6,630 bases of DNA from Patescibacteria group bacterium (GCA_018609185.1 JAHCSD010000039.1:1-6630); one strand, 5' to 3'. Numbered from the stretch's first letter, positions 1 to 3,959 are shown. Made by a program: numbers and translations. The notes: generated by a model from the sequence alone, not told the origin.

Positions 1-35
1 GACCAAATAAGGTCCTTTACTTTACGTTTTTCCAT
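1..35 (-). CDS. N-terminal fragment of a truncated small gene
   Basis: The first 11 codons (MEKRKVKDLIW) of a gene that leaves the window at its left edge. The ATG at 33-35 is preceded on the minus strand by a very strong Shine-Dalgarno (GGAAGGAGGAAGGAATA then ATG), the same type of start as the other genes of this region. A sigma70-like promoter lies at 92-119. Too little protein is visible for any family call. The start is well supported by the SD; that the gene is real depends on the frame staying open outside the window. Confidence 0.6.
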   Translation of the reverse strand, partial: MEKRKVKDLIW

Positions 36-91
36 TATTCCTTCCTCCTTCCGATCACCCCAAGCTGAGTTTTTGTTTATGTAAAGAGCCT

Positions 92-119
92 TCTATATTG
101 TAATACATTCCCCTATCAA
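92..119 (-). promoter_or_regulatory. Candidate sigma70 promoter for the leftmost gene
   Basis: On the minus strand TTGATA (114-119) and TATAGA (92-97) are separated by 16 nt, about 55 nt upstream of the ATG at 35. The -35 sits in one arm of an 8-bp inverted repeat (113-120 with 141-148), so it could also be occluded by a regulator or by structure. Both hexamers depart from consensus, so this is a moderate call. Confidence 0.4.
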
Positions 120-150
120 AATCTACTATCTCTACTACACTTTGATAGAG

Positions 151-192
151 GCGGAAGTCGACCCTGAGCCTGTCGAATGGGTCGACTTCCGC
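151..192 (-). terminator. 14-bp stem-loop after the 64-aa gene
   Basis: Perfect 14-bp inverted repeat: GCGGAAGTCGACCC at 151-164 and its complement at 179-192, with a 14-nt loop. It starts 10 nt beyond the stop codon of the 203-397 gene. No U-tract follows on either strand, so it may act as a 3'-end stabiliser or processing hairpin rather than a classical intrinsic terminator. The centre reads CCTGAGCCTGTCGAA, which resembles a short repeat (CCTTCGACAGGCTCAGG) I recall being widely dispersed in environmental bacterial genomes. Confidence 0.55.
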
Positions 193-202
193 TTATGGGG
201 AG

Positions 203-397
203 CTAGGAAACTACCTGGGCTCGAATCGGCTCGGGCTTCTCGTCTGAGAAGCGAAACACGAGACGTGTGACTTCGTGAAGATGGAATGTCCCATCGTCAG
301 GATCTTTGGTCCGAGACACCCAGTGTCGTATATTGACCGGCCCCCCAGGCAGGGGTTGGACGATCTCTTGTACTGTGTGAATCTGTAGAAACTGCAT
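203..397 (-). CDS. Small protein of unknown function, 64 aa
   Basis: A 64-residue protein starting MQFLQIHTVQ and ending RAQVVS. I do not recognise it. It has no signal peptide, no membrane segment and no cysteines; the composition is that of a small soluble beta-rich domain (PGGPVNIRHWVSR, then FHLHEVTRLVFRFSDEKPEP). The start is well supported: AAGGAGG lies 7 nt upstream of the ATG (minus strand AAGAAGGAGGTTCGAAATG). The gene is followed by the 151-192 hairpin and preceded by a 130-bp leader holding another hairpin (457-483). It is one of a series of similarly organised small genes, all on the minus strand. Confidence 0.7.
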   Translation of the reverse strand: MQFLQIHTVQEIVQPLPGGPVNIRHWVSRTKDPDDGTFHLHEVTRLVFRFSDEKPEPIRAQVVS

Positions 398-456
398 TTC
401 GAACCTCCTTCTTTCTTGCTTGGTTTTTGCTTCCCTTACTACAGTCTACCACTGTG

Positions 457-483
457 TCCTCCATAGCTTCAAGCGACGGAGGA
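457..483 (-). other. Leader hairpin between the 79-aa and 64-aa genes
   Basis: The 398-528 intergenic stretch holds a two-step stem: TCCTCC (457-462) with GGAGGA (478-483), and inside it GCTT/AAGC around one base. On the minus strand this lies about 60 nt upstream of the 64-aa gene's ATG. One arm is anti-SD-like (TCCTCC) and could in principle compete for the AGGAGG of the gene. No convincing promoter was seen in the stretch. Confidence 0.35.
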
Positions 484-506
484 AGTTTCTTTGATAAACC
501 CTAGTG

Positions 507-557
507 AGGAGAGCACGGACGCAAGTTGCTATTTGACAGGCGCTTCCGTGCTCTCTT
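507..557 (-). terminator. Hairpin enclosing the stop codon of the 79-aa gene
   Basis: Arms 509-519 and 545-555 form 11 Watson-Crick pairs (GAGAGCACGGA with TCCGTGCTCTC), with a further CGC/GCG stem inside. The TAG stop (529-531) lies in the loop and one arm is made of the last coding codons. No T-run follows on the minus strand, so it is either a weak terminator or a protective 3' hairpin. Confidence 0.5.
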
Positions 558-768
558 CGAGGACGGGATAATCGGGATGAGTTACGAACCACACCCAGAT
601 TAACTCGGAAGGTGCGGGCTGAATGGGTATGCCCCTTGGGTATCCCTTTTCAATCGCGCGCTCGACTGGAGTTCTATCTTCTCGGACCCGGAACAGTGCC
701 ACGCGCCTCTCGTCAGCCGGAACCATCCAGAATGTAAACCACCCGTCTCGGAAGCGGAATCGCTTCAT
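529..768 (-). CDS. Small protein of unknown function, 79 aa
   Basis: A 79-residue protein beginning MKRFRFRDGW. I chose the ATG at 768 because GAGGAGGTGATAAAA lies directly in front of it; an ATG 27 nt further upstream (795) would add nine residues encoded by the SD region itself and has no SD. The protein is rich in aromatic and basic residues (FRFRDGWFTFWMVP at the N-terminus, ELIWVWFVTHPDYPV near the end), has no cysteine and no transmembrane helix. No family is recognised. It sits in a run of small minus-strand genes with hairpins at their stops. Its leader begins with CACCAGAATTTGTTAA, close to the CACCAGAGTTTACTAA of the leader of the zinc-ribbon gene at 862-1083. Confidence 0.7.
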   Translation of the reverse strand: MKRFRFRDGWFTFWMVPADERRVALFRVREDRTPVERAIEKGYPRGIPIQPAPSELIWVWFVTHPDYPVLEESTEAPVK

Positions 769-829
769 TTTTATCACCTCCTCGCCAAAACACATTAAAA
801 TCGTGAGTTAACAAATTCTGGTGAGGTTG

Positions 830-861
830 GAAACGGCTAATTTGGCCAATTTAGCCGTTTC
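830..861 (-). terminator. 11-bp hairpin abutting the stop of the 73-aa gene
   Basis: GAAACGGCTAA (830-840) pairs perfectly with TTAGCCGTTTC (851-861); the 10-nt loop itself contains the palindrome TTGGCCAA. The stem begins on the base next to the stop codon of the 862-1083 gene. There is no U-tract on either strand. Confidence 0.55.
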
Positions 862-1083
862 TTACTCCTGGGTTCGGTGCAAAGAGCAATACTTTCCTGT
901 GAGTGGGTGCTGACTTCTGTGGGTTACGAGCACTTGATGGCCACTCGAGAAGTCACTCTCGATGCTCATGTGCTGGGTCCAATCTTTCTCGAGAGTTCCC
1001 TTTTTACAATTGGGACAAGGATCGTCAGGAACTCCAAGCTGATCAAAACCGCACCTCTTGCAGAAACAAAGCACTTTGGCCAT
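862..1083 (-). CDS. Small zinc-ribbon protein, 73 aa
   Basis: The protein starts MAKVLCFCKRCGF. A C-x2-C-x11-C-x2-C pattern (Cys8, Cys11, Cys23, Cys26; CKRC and CPNC) is a compact zinc ribbon of the rubredoxin/zinc-ribbon type; the remaining 47 residues are polar, with several histidines, and unrecognised. Zinc binding is inferred from the motif; no enzymatic role can be assigned. The ATG at 1083 is chosen for the preceding GAGGAGGTGAGCAG; a longer reading from 1146 would translate the leader hairpin. The leader (1098-1133) folds into a 15-bp hairpin directly upstream of the SD, and a second hairpin abuts the stop. Another zinc-ribbon small gene (3667-3867) occurs in the same window with no obvious sequence similarity beyond the cysteines. 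Confidence 0.75.
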   Translation of the reverse strand: MAKVLCFCKRCGFDQLGVPDDPCPNCKKGTLEKDWTQHMSIESDFSSGHQVLVTHRSQHPLTGKYCSLHRTQE

Positions 1084-1097
1084 TCTGCTCACCTCCT

Positions 1098-1133
1098 CAC
1101 CAGAATCTACTATAGTATTAGTAAACTCTGGTG
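1098..1133 (-). promoter_or_regulatory. 15-bp leader hairpin in front of the zinc-ribbon gene
   Basis: On the minus strand CACCAGAGTTTACTA (1119-1133) pairs over its whole length with TAGTAGATTCTGGTG (1098-1112), leaving a 6-nt loop. Two of the 15 pairs are G.U, and they pair only on the minus strand; on the plus strand they would be A.C mismatches. The 3' arm ends in GGTG, immediately before the SD (GAGGAGG). It may regulate translation initiation, protect the 5' end, or be a processing site. It is not positioned as a terminator with a U-tract. Confidence 0.55.
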
Positions 1134-1136
1134 AAG

Positions 1137-1181
1137 GGAGACTCATCGGCGTCGCTTGGACTCTTATTCCTTTGAGTCTCC
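1137..1181 (-). terminator. Hairpin enclosing the stop codon of the 106-aa gene
   Basis: GGAGACTCA (1137-1145) pairs with TGAGTCTCC (1173-1181), 9 bp. The TAA stop (1164-1166) lies in the loop and the 5' arm in the RNA is made from the last codons (GGDSKE). This is the same arrangement as at 507-557. No U-tract. Confidence 0.45.
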
Positions 1182-1484
1182 TCCTTGCCCCATACTTACA
1201 TTAGCAAGTGTGGGGTCTTCTGCATCAGATGAACCGTTCTCGCACGGAAACGAAGGATCTTTAACCCCGCTATAGTCTACCGTGGGGTAACCCCCAGAGA
1301 GGTGCACTTGGACTGTACCCTCGGCATAGTCCCAATGCCTCTCGCTGCATCCGCAGTAGACGGGCGCACGATAGTCTGCGGGTTCGAGCTTGGTAGTAAT
1401 CTTTACCAGCTCGACTCCTTCGTATTTCGAGTCGGGAGAAACGACGATCTGAAACCCGTTGGAAAACCGACATAGGTAAAACAT
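1164..1484 (-). CDS. Small protein of unknown function, 106 aa
   Basis: A 106-residue protein starting MFYLCRFSNGFQ. The start has AAGGAGG seven nucleotides upstream (AGGAAGGAGGTGTGAGAAATG). The N-terminal half looks like a small beta domain with a YCGCSERHWDY segment near residues 43-53 (cysteines spaced C-x-C, unlike a zinc ribbon); the last 35 residues are low-complexity, acidic and serine/glycine-rich and probably disordered. No signal peptide or membrane helix. No family recognised. It is the first small gene downstream of the structured-RNA region, and no convincing promoter of its own was seen, so it may depend on readthrough or on a promoter I missed in 1485-1715. Confidence 0.7.
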   Translation of the reverse strand: MFYLCRFSNGFQIVVSPDSKYEGVELVKITTKLEPADYRAPVYCGCSERHWDYAEGTVQVHLSGGYPTVDYSGVKDPSFPCENGSSDAEDPTLANVSMGQGGDSKE

Positions 1485-1526
1485 TTCTCACACCTCCTTC
1501 CTACATTCAGTCCTTTCCTATGTCCT

Positions 1527-1566
1527 CGCCAGACACCGCAGCAATTAAGGTCAACGGTGTCGGGCG
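1527..1566 (-). other. Imperfect 12-bp hairpin upstream of the 106-aa gene
   Basis: CGCCAGACACCG (1527-1538) pairs with CGGTGTCGGGCG (1555-1566) with one mismatch and a 16-nt loop. It lies between the strong hairpin at 1571-1607 and the ribosome-binding site of the 1164-1484 gene, so it would be in that gene's leader if transcription starts upstream. Its role is unknown. Confidence 0.4.
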
Positions 1567-1570
1567 AATA

Positions 1571-1607
1571 CAGAAACAGCGACCTCATGAGAGAGTCGCT
1601 GTTTCTG
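1571..1607. terminator. 13-bp perfect stem-loop
   Basis: CAGAAACAGCGAC (1571-1583) and its exact complement (1595-1607) flank an 11-nt loop. On the plus strand it is followed by ATTATTAAAACG and on the minus strand by TATTCGCC, so neither side has a true U-tract. It lies at the end of the structured-RNA region and is a plausible 3' boundary for it. On the minus strand it is preceded by a second terminator-like hairpin, GATGAC (1619-1624) with GTCATC (1633-1638), followed in the transcript by GTTTTAATAATC. Confidence 0.5.
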
Positions 1608-1633
1608 ATTATTAAAACGATGACCTCGACCAG

Positions 1634-1651
1634 TCATCACGGCCGTGATGA
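1634..1651. repeat. 18-bp perfect palindrome
   Basis: TCATCACGGCCGTGATGA is its own reverse complement. Its left half overlaps one arm of the terminator-like hairpin 1619-1638, so the two RNA structures would be mutually exclusive. It directly abuts the 30-bp palindrome at 1651-1680. It could be a protein-binding site or an RNA hairpin at the end of the upstream transcript. Confidence 0.5.
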
Positions 1652-1680
1652 TTATTTACGTAAAGTTTTACGTAAATAAT
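1651..1680. repeat. 30-bp near-perfect palindrome with two TTTACGTAAA boxes
   Basis: ATTATTTACGTAAA (1651-1664) and its exact complement (1667-1680) are separated by only GT. Each arm contains TTTACGTAAA, itself a 10-bp palindrome (1655-1664 and 1667-1676), so there are two identical symmetric boxes with a 12-bp period. That is the layout expected of an operator for two dimers on the DNA face; as RNA it would be an AU-rich hairpin with an impossible 2-nt loop unless a few inner pairs open. Confidence 0.5.
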
Positions 1681-1714
1681 ACTGCACTCTCTCCTCGTGT
1701 CGTATTATATTGTC

Positions 1715-2159
1715 AAGAAATTCAGAGAAGGGTGGATAAATACATATAGAGGTACTTATCCTTCTTCACAATAGAGGATCTCTCCCAGGATTGTCGCGGA
1801 TCTGCCTCACCAGTCAGAGATGGATTTGAACGGATGGGTGATGGACGCAAAACATGCAGTTTCCTGTCATCGTTTAGGCAGTATTCTCGGTACTACCGGA
1901 CAGACCTTGCGCGTCGGGCACCCGGACCACCCCGTTGAGACACCCCAATTTCCGCCCGGTTCATCTGACCCGAGAAGGGCTTTTGTTCTTGTGGGGCTTA
2001 TCGGGTTGTTTCTTACCCGATTGTGGCACTTCTCTCCCTGCTGTACTGAAGCCCGGCTCCTTTTGGGCTAACCGGGTAGGCACCGTTCCGTGCTGACGGC
2101 TTCAGAAAGGCGTAACCAAAGGCACTTCCGCGATAGAGTTCCTCTTCTCTAAATTCCTT
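1715..2159 (-). ncRNA. RNA module A (last and largest, 445 nt)
   Basis: The closing helix pairs AAGGAATTTAGAGAAG (2144-2159) with CTTCTCTGAATTTCTT (1715-1730), 16 continuous pairs including two G.U on the minus strand. Immediately inside the 3' arm is a 10-bp hairpin (GGATAAGTAC with GTATTTATCC, 1733-1761 region) with one G.U, again only on this strand. Further in, CTGAAGCC (2046-2053) pairs with GGCTTCAG (2098-2105) and encloses smaller stems (CCCGG/CCGGG and GCAC/GTGC), a branched domain. A 6-bp stem TCGGGT/ACCCGA lies around 2000-2030. The closing helix is separated from module B by only 8 nt. Confidence 0.65.
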
Positions 2160-2167
2160 AATTATCA

Positions 2168-2320
2168 AAGAAGTTCAAAGTGGAGGGTTCCGGTATTTAG
2201 TCCCAGGTCCGGAAAACTGGTCTATAAAATGGGTCTTGAGACCTTAGATATCGGTTTTAATGCCAGGTCCGAAAACTGGCCACCAGAAATGTTCGCAGAT
2301 TCCTCCACTCTAAACTCCTT
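2168..2320 (-). ncRNA. RNA module B (smallest, 153 nt)
   Basis: All 19 positions of the closing helix pair: AAGGAGTTTAGAGTGGAGG (2302-2320) with CCTCCACTTTGAACTTCTT (2168-2186), three of them G.U on the minus strand. The interior holds a direct repeat, CCAGGTCCGGAAAACTGG (plus strand 2203-2220) and CCAGGTCCGAAAACTGG (2263-2279), each a small CCAG/CTGG hairpin, and between them a GGTCT/AGACC hairpin around 2232-2244. The two repeats suggest an internal duplication of one hairpin. Module C ends 19 nt upstream of it. Confidence 0.65.
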
Positions 2321-2339
2321 GCTAAGTATTCATATTTCA

Positions 2340-2630
2340 AAGAAATCCAGAGAGGGGGCGGTATCAGGTCCACATTGGCCCACATTGATCGGACGACAGT
2401 CACCTCTATGTGAGGCAAAGACCAATAATTACGGTCGACTGACAACCTGATACCTTACCTGAAGAAAAAATCTTCAGGCGGAGGTTTCTTGGCTGGGGCT
2501 CATTAGCGTCCCCCGGAGGATACCTTTCGCCTCCTGTCCAAGAATATACGAAACCTGTTCATCTCGTTTAAGGAAAGACTCCCCCGGAAACAGCGGTTTC
2601 TGTCTCTCCCACCTCCTCCCTAAATTCCTT
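2340..2630 (-). ncRNA. RNA module C (291 nt)
   Basis: The closing helix runs 22 positions (2609-2630 with 2340-2361), five of them G.U and one A.C mismatch on the minus strand. A second helix, GGTATCAGG (2446-2454) with CCTGATACC (2360-2368), stacks directly on it. Between that helix and the 5' side is a core shared with module D: on the minus strand GAGCCC, GCCAAGA and CCTC blocks followed by a hairpin (CCTGAAGA/TCTTCAGG, 2458-2478). The loop closed by the second helix holds a three-way junction, CAGTC/GACTG with GACC/GGTC and CCTC/GAGG hairpins. Outer hairpins include GGAGG/CCTCC near 2516-2536. Confidence 0.65.
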
Positions 2631-2645
2631 TATATTTTCAATATA

Positions 2646-2939
2646 CCTTCATCAGAAACTTCTATAAATGTAATAAAAATCTTTGATGAAGGAATGTGCT
2701 CTGGACATACGGCTGTTTAGCCGGATCGAGGTTAATTCCTACTCCATGCCATCGTTGCGGCATGACCCCCAGAGCACATCTTTATACCTTGGTTGCTGTA
2801 CGGGTCTACAGCGTCTTGTGTGGATTTTTAAGGTTTGCAGAGCCAGAGACTCATATCTTGGACCAACCACTGCACCAATGCCGAAGCACCCGACCCCGTA
2901 CAGCTTTCTGAAATCATTATGTAATGACCCCAAAAAGCT
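2646..2939 (-). ncRNA. Inter-module block of long hairpins
   Basis: Between modules D and C lie four stems that do not follow the module pattern: AGCTTT/AAAGCT (2902-2907 with 2934-2939) capped by TCATTA/TAATGA (2914-2927); GCTGTACGGG with its complement (2795-2804 and 2895-2904), a perfect 10-bp long-range pair enclosing about 90 nt; TGTGCTCTGG with its complement (2695-2704 and 2769-2778), 10 bp enclosing CGGCT/AGCCG and CATGCC/GGCATG hairpins; and CCTTCATCA/TGATGAAGG (2646-2654 with 2684-2692). ORFs crossing this block have no SD. Confidence 0.5.
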
Positions 2940-2962
2940 AAGCAGGGAAAAAGTTTTCTCAA

Positions 2963-3141
2963 AGAAGTCCAGAAAGGAGGAGATATCGGGCCCGTTTTTG
3001 GCATGTAGCCACAGGGCAGATCGTGCCCAGCGAAACCCGATACCATATCCTATCCACAAAGAACTGTGGAGGCGAGGCTTCTCTTGGCCGGGCTCTATCC
3101 GACACTGTAAGATTACCTCATAACCTCCTTTCTAAACTCCT
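2963..3141 (-). ncRNA. RNA module D (first module, 179 nt)
   Basis: The closing helix pairs AGGAGTTTAGAAAGGAGG (3124-3141) with CCTCCTTTCTGGACTTCT (2963-2980), 18 of 18 positions, three G.U on the minus strand. The second helix, GGTATCGGG (3036-3044) with CCCGATATC (2982-2990), differs from that of module C by an A-U to G-C exchange. The core 3036-3095 matches module C (GAGCCC, GGCCAAGA, CCTC), with a hairpin TCCACA/TGTGGA (3053-3070) in the place of C's unrelated-sequence hairpin. Two small hairpins, GGGCA/TGCCC and GGC/GCC, fill the loop. The SD-like AAAGGAGG of the 5' arm is followed by ATGAGGTAA, a two-codon ORF, so no protein is made from it. Confidence 0.7.
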
Positions 3142-3269
3142 AAGGGCTTGGCCCATGATCCGCCGAAGGCGAAGAATGGCTGCCAAACCTTACCCCGTTA
3201 GATGAGCGAGCTCTATCTAATGGGGTATTCATTCATCTTGCATATATTGTAGAGAACTTTTTATCTTAA
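3142..3269 (-). ncRNA. 5' leader of the large RNA
   Basis: From the predicted start near 3269 to module D, two hairpins are visible: arms of 13 positions at 3191-3203 and 3215-3227 (TACCCC...GGGGTA, one A.C mismatch on the minus strand and G.U on the plus strand), and GCCAT...ATGGGC (3152-3180) enclosing a CGCC-TTC-GGCG stem. No ORF with an SD is present in the leader. Confidence 0.4.
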
Positions 3270-3275
3270 TAGTCC

Positions 3276-3304
3276 ATTATAGCATATTATGAATATTTTG
3301 TCAA
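3276..3304 (-). promoter_or_regulatory. Consensus sigma70 promoter of the large RNA
   Basis: Minus strand TTGACA (3299-3304), 17-nt spacer, TATAAT (3276-3281): both hexamers and the spacing match the sigma70 consensus exactly. The spacer ends TATGC. The block CTGTCCAAAACACTTGACA (3299-3317) and the downstream TATTAA (3266-3271), which would hold the start site, recur at the promoter of module E (4360-4401) with one base change. A perfect consensus implies strong, probably constitutive transcription, as is usual for stable RNA genes. Confidence 0.85.
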
Positions 3305-3356
3305 GTGTTTTGGACAGTTCGGGTTATGCCCTCACTGTAAACTACTCCAGAGAGTC

Positions 3357-3396
3357 GCCCAGGAGAGTCTCGCTTAATGCAAGACTCTCCTGTGGC
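3357..3396 (-). terminator. Hairpin after the 53-aa gene
   Basis: CAGGAGAGTCT (3360-3370) pairs with AGACTCTCCTG (3382-3392), 11 bp, extended past a one-base bulge by GCC/GGC (3357-3359 with 3394-3396). It starts 2 nt after the stop codon of the 3399-3560 gene. No U-tract on the minus strand. It separates that gene from the promoter at 3276-3304. Confidence 0.55.
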
Positions 3397-3398
3397 TT

Positions 3399-3560
3399 CT
3401 AGAGACCGAGCCTCTGCCGTTGACTGGGAGTGTAAAAACGCGATCTAAGCGCGCCCTTCCTTGTCCTCCCAAAGAGAAGAAGAAAGCTAGGAATGTCTTT
3501 TTGGACATTCTTCTTTCGACCCACCCCACCAGCGATCTTGGCCTGCTTTTCTCTCGCCAT
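3399..3560 (-). CDS. Small basic protein of unknown function, 53 aa
   Basis: A 53-residue reading frame starting MAREKQAKIAGGVGRKKN and ending QRQRLGL, with AAAGGAGTTTGTG directly before the ATG at 3560 and a TAG stop at 3399-3401. It is strongly basic (about 14 Lys/Arg), with a short hydrophobic stretch (SFLLLF, residues 25-30), compatible with a nucleic-acid- or ribosome-binding peptide, but no family is recognised. Support comes from the SD and from the hairpin placed at its stop, as for its neighbours. Against it: the middle of the frame contains a small inverted repeat (GAATGTC/GACATTC, 3491-3510), so a structured RNA without translation is possible. Confidence 0.5.
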   Translation of the reverse strand: MAREKQAKIAGGVGRKKNVQKDIPSFLLLFGRTRKGALRSRFYTPSQRQRLGL

Positions 3561-3588
3561 CACAAACTCCTTTAAACTGGAAACGTTC

Positions 3589-3659
3589 TTCTCACGAAAA
3601 ACTTCCTACATAGAAAATTTCTCGTGAGAAGCCCTCTTTATTTTCTTACAGAGGGCTTC
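3589..3659 (-). terminator. Two overlapping hairpins after the 66-aa gene
   Basis: GAAGCCCTCT (3628-3637) pairs with AGAGGGCTTC (3650-3659), a 10-bp stem 7 nt after the stop of the 3667-3867 gene. A second stem, TTCTCACGA (3589-3597) with TCGTGAGAA (3622-3630), shares three bases with it, so the two compete at their junction. A T-rich stretch (AAATTTTCTATG) follows the second arm on the minus strand. The second hairpin lies just upstream of the SD of the 53-aa gene and may belong to its leader. Confidence 0.5.
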
Positions 3660-3666
3660 GAAGGAT

Positions 3667-3867
3667 CTAGAGATCCTCGTTGCCGCAGGAGCCACAGGCG
3701 ACCCAATCCATGGGGACACCATGCCGCGACTTGCTGCCGCATTCCGGGCAGGAAATATTCGACTCCCACATTTGATACGTGAGATCGTCCATCTCTGCCT
3801 CGTGAGCGATCTCGCCATACGTGGCAGATACGTAATCGGCTTCACGTGCTATATCTGGATTCGGCAT
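3667..3867 (-). CDS. Small zinc-ribbon protein, 66 aa
   Basis: The protein starts MPNPDIAREADYVSATYGEI. The acidic N-terminal 38 residues look helical; the C-terminus carries C-x2-C-x14-C-x2-C (Cys40, Cys43, Cys58, Cys61; CPEC and CGSC), a classical zinc ribbon that ends three residues before the stop after GNEDL. The ATG at 3867 is preferred because GGAAGGAGTACAA lies just before it; a TTG at 3957 would extend the frame through an unrelated hairpin. Zinc ribbons of this kind bind nucleic acids or act as structural modules, but no specific role can be given. The gene lies between RNA module E and the large RNA. Confidence 0.75.
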   Translation of the reverse strand: MPNPDIAREADYVSATYGEIAHEAEMDDLTYQMWESNISCPECGSKSRHGVPMDWVACGSCGNEDL

Positions 3868-3932
3868 TTGTACTCCTTCCATGAATAGTGCGATTTTGTT
3901 TAGGAGGGTTTCCTCGATCTGTCCTTTCCCAT

Positions 3933-3959
3933 GATTATTCGTTCCTCCTACGAACAATC
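3933..3959 (-). promoter_or_regulatory. Hairpin presenting an SD in its loop
   Basis: On the minus strand GATTGTTCGT pairs with ACGAATAATC over all 10 positions (one G.U, only on this strand), and the 7-nt loop is AGGAGGA. An ATG (3930-3932) follows the stem directly and opens an 11-codon frame (MGKDRSRKPS, 3900-3932) that ends 33 nt before the start of the zinc-ribbon gene. The stem also contains the stop of a 23-codon frame (3935-4006, MKGLWDCVIS...), which has no SD. This may be a leader peptide or a binding site for a translational regulator. Confidence 0.4.

Larger units (their letters stand above)
1715..3269 (-). ncRNA. Large modular structured non-coding RNA
   Basis: About 1.55 kb without a convincing gene, downstream of a perfect sigma70 promoter (3276-3304) and running leftwards. 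It holds four modules, D (2963-3141), C (2340-2630), B (2168-2320) and A (1715-2159), each closed by a long terminal helix with conserved ends, plus an inter-module block (2646-2939) of further hairpins. The reading strand is fixed by G.U pairs: in the four closing helices 13 positions are G.U when the minus strand is the RNA, and would be A.C on the plus strand; only one position goes the other way. Compensatory changes between modules support RNA pairing. ORFs in the stretch lack an adjacent SD and run through the helices. The 3' end is not fixed; candidates are the hairpins at 1571-1680. The family is not recognised. Confidence 0.7.

Noticed and set aside
1711..1725. TTGACA followed by TATAAT on the minus strand at the end of module A.
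   Set aside because: The two hexamers are essentially adjacent, so they cannot form one promoter, and no suitable partner hexamer lies at 16-18 nt from either.
2203..2220. Similarity of CAGGTCCGGA to the conserved loop of SRP (4.5S) RNA.
   Set aside because: It is on the plus strand, opposite to the inferred transcript, the following GGAAGCA and the distal loop are absent, and the motif is duplicated as a simple hairpin.
2570..2600. Resemblance of plus-strand GGAAAGACTCCCCCGG to the RNase P RNA GAGGAAAGTCC motif.
   Set aside because: The partner P4 strand and ACAGNA-type sequences in the right order are missing, and the strand is wrong.
2963..3117. GTG-initiated frame within module D ending at the TTTGA of the closing helix.
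   Set aside because: The start is 18 nt from the SD-like sequence, the frame crosses all helices of the module, and the other modules have no equivalent.
1820..3123. Open frames of 60-146 codons inside the RNA region (for example plus 2683-3123, minus 2739-3059, plus 1820-2071, minus 2257-2445).
   Set aside because: None has an adjacent SD, they lie on both strands and overlap each other, their proteins look random, and the stretches they cover are occupied by long paired helices.
1715..3141. Modules as miniature transposable elements with terminal inverted repeats.
   Set aside because: Terminal repeats of a DNA element should match as DNA. Here the departures are almost all G.U-compatible on one strand only, module interiors differ greatly in length, and no target-site duplications were seen.
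1715..3141. CRISPR array.
   Set aside because: The repeats are pairs of inverted, divergent ends at irregular distances of 150-450 nt; no spacer-repeat periodicity and no cas gene.
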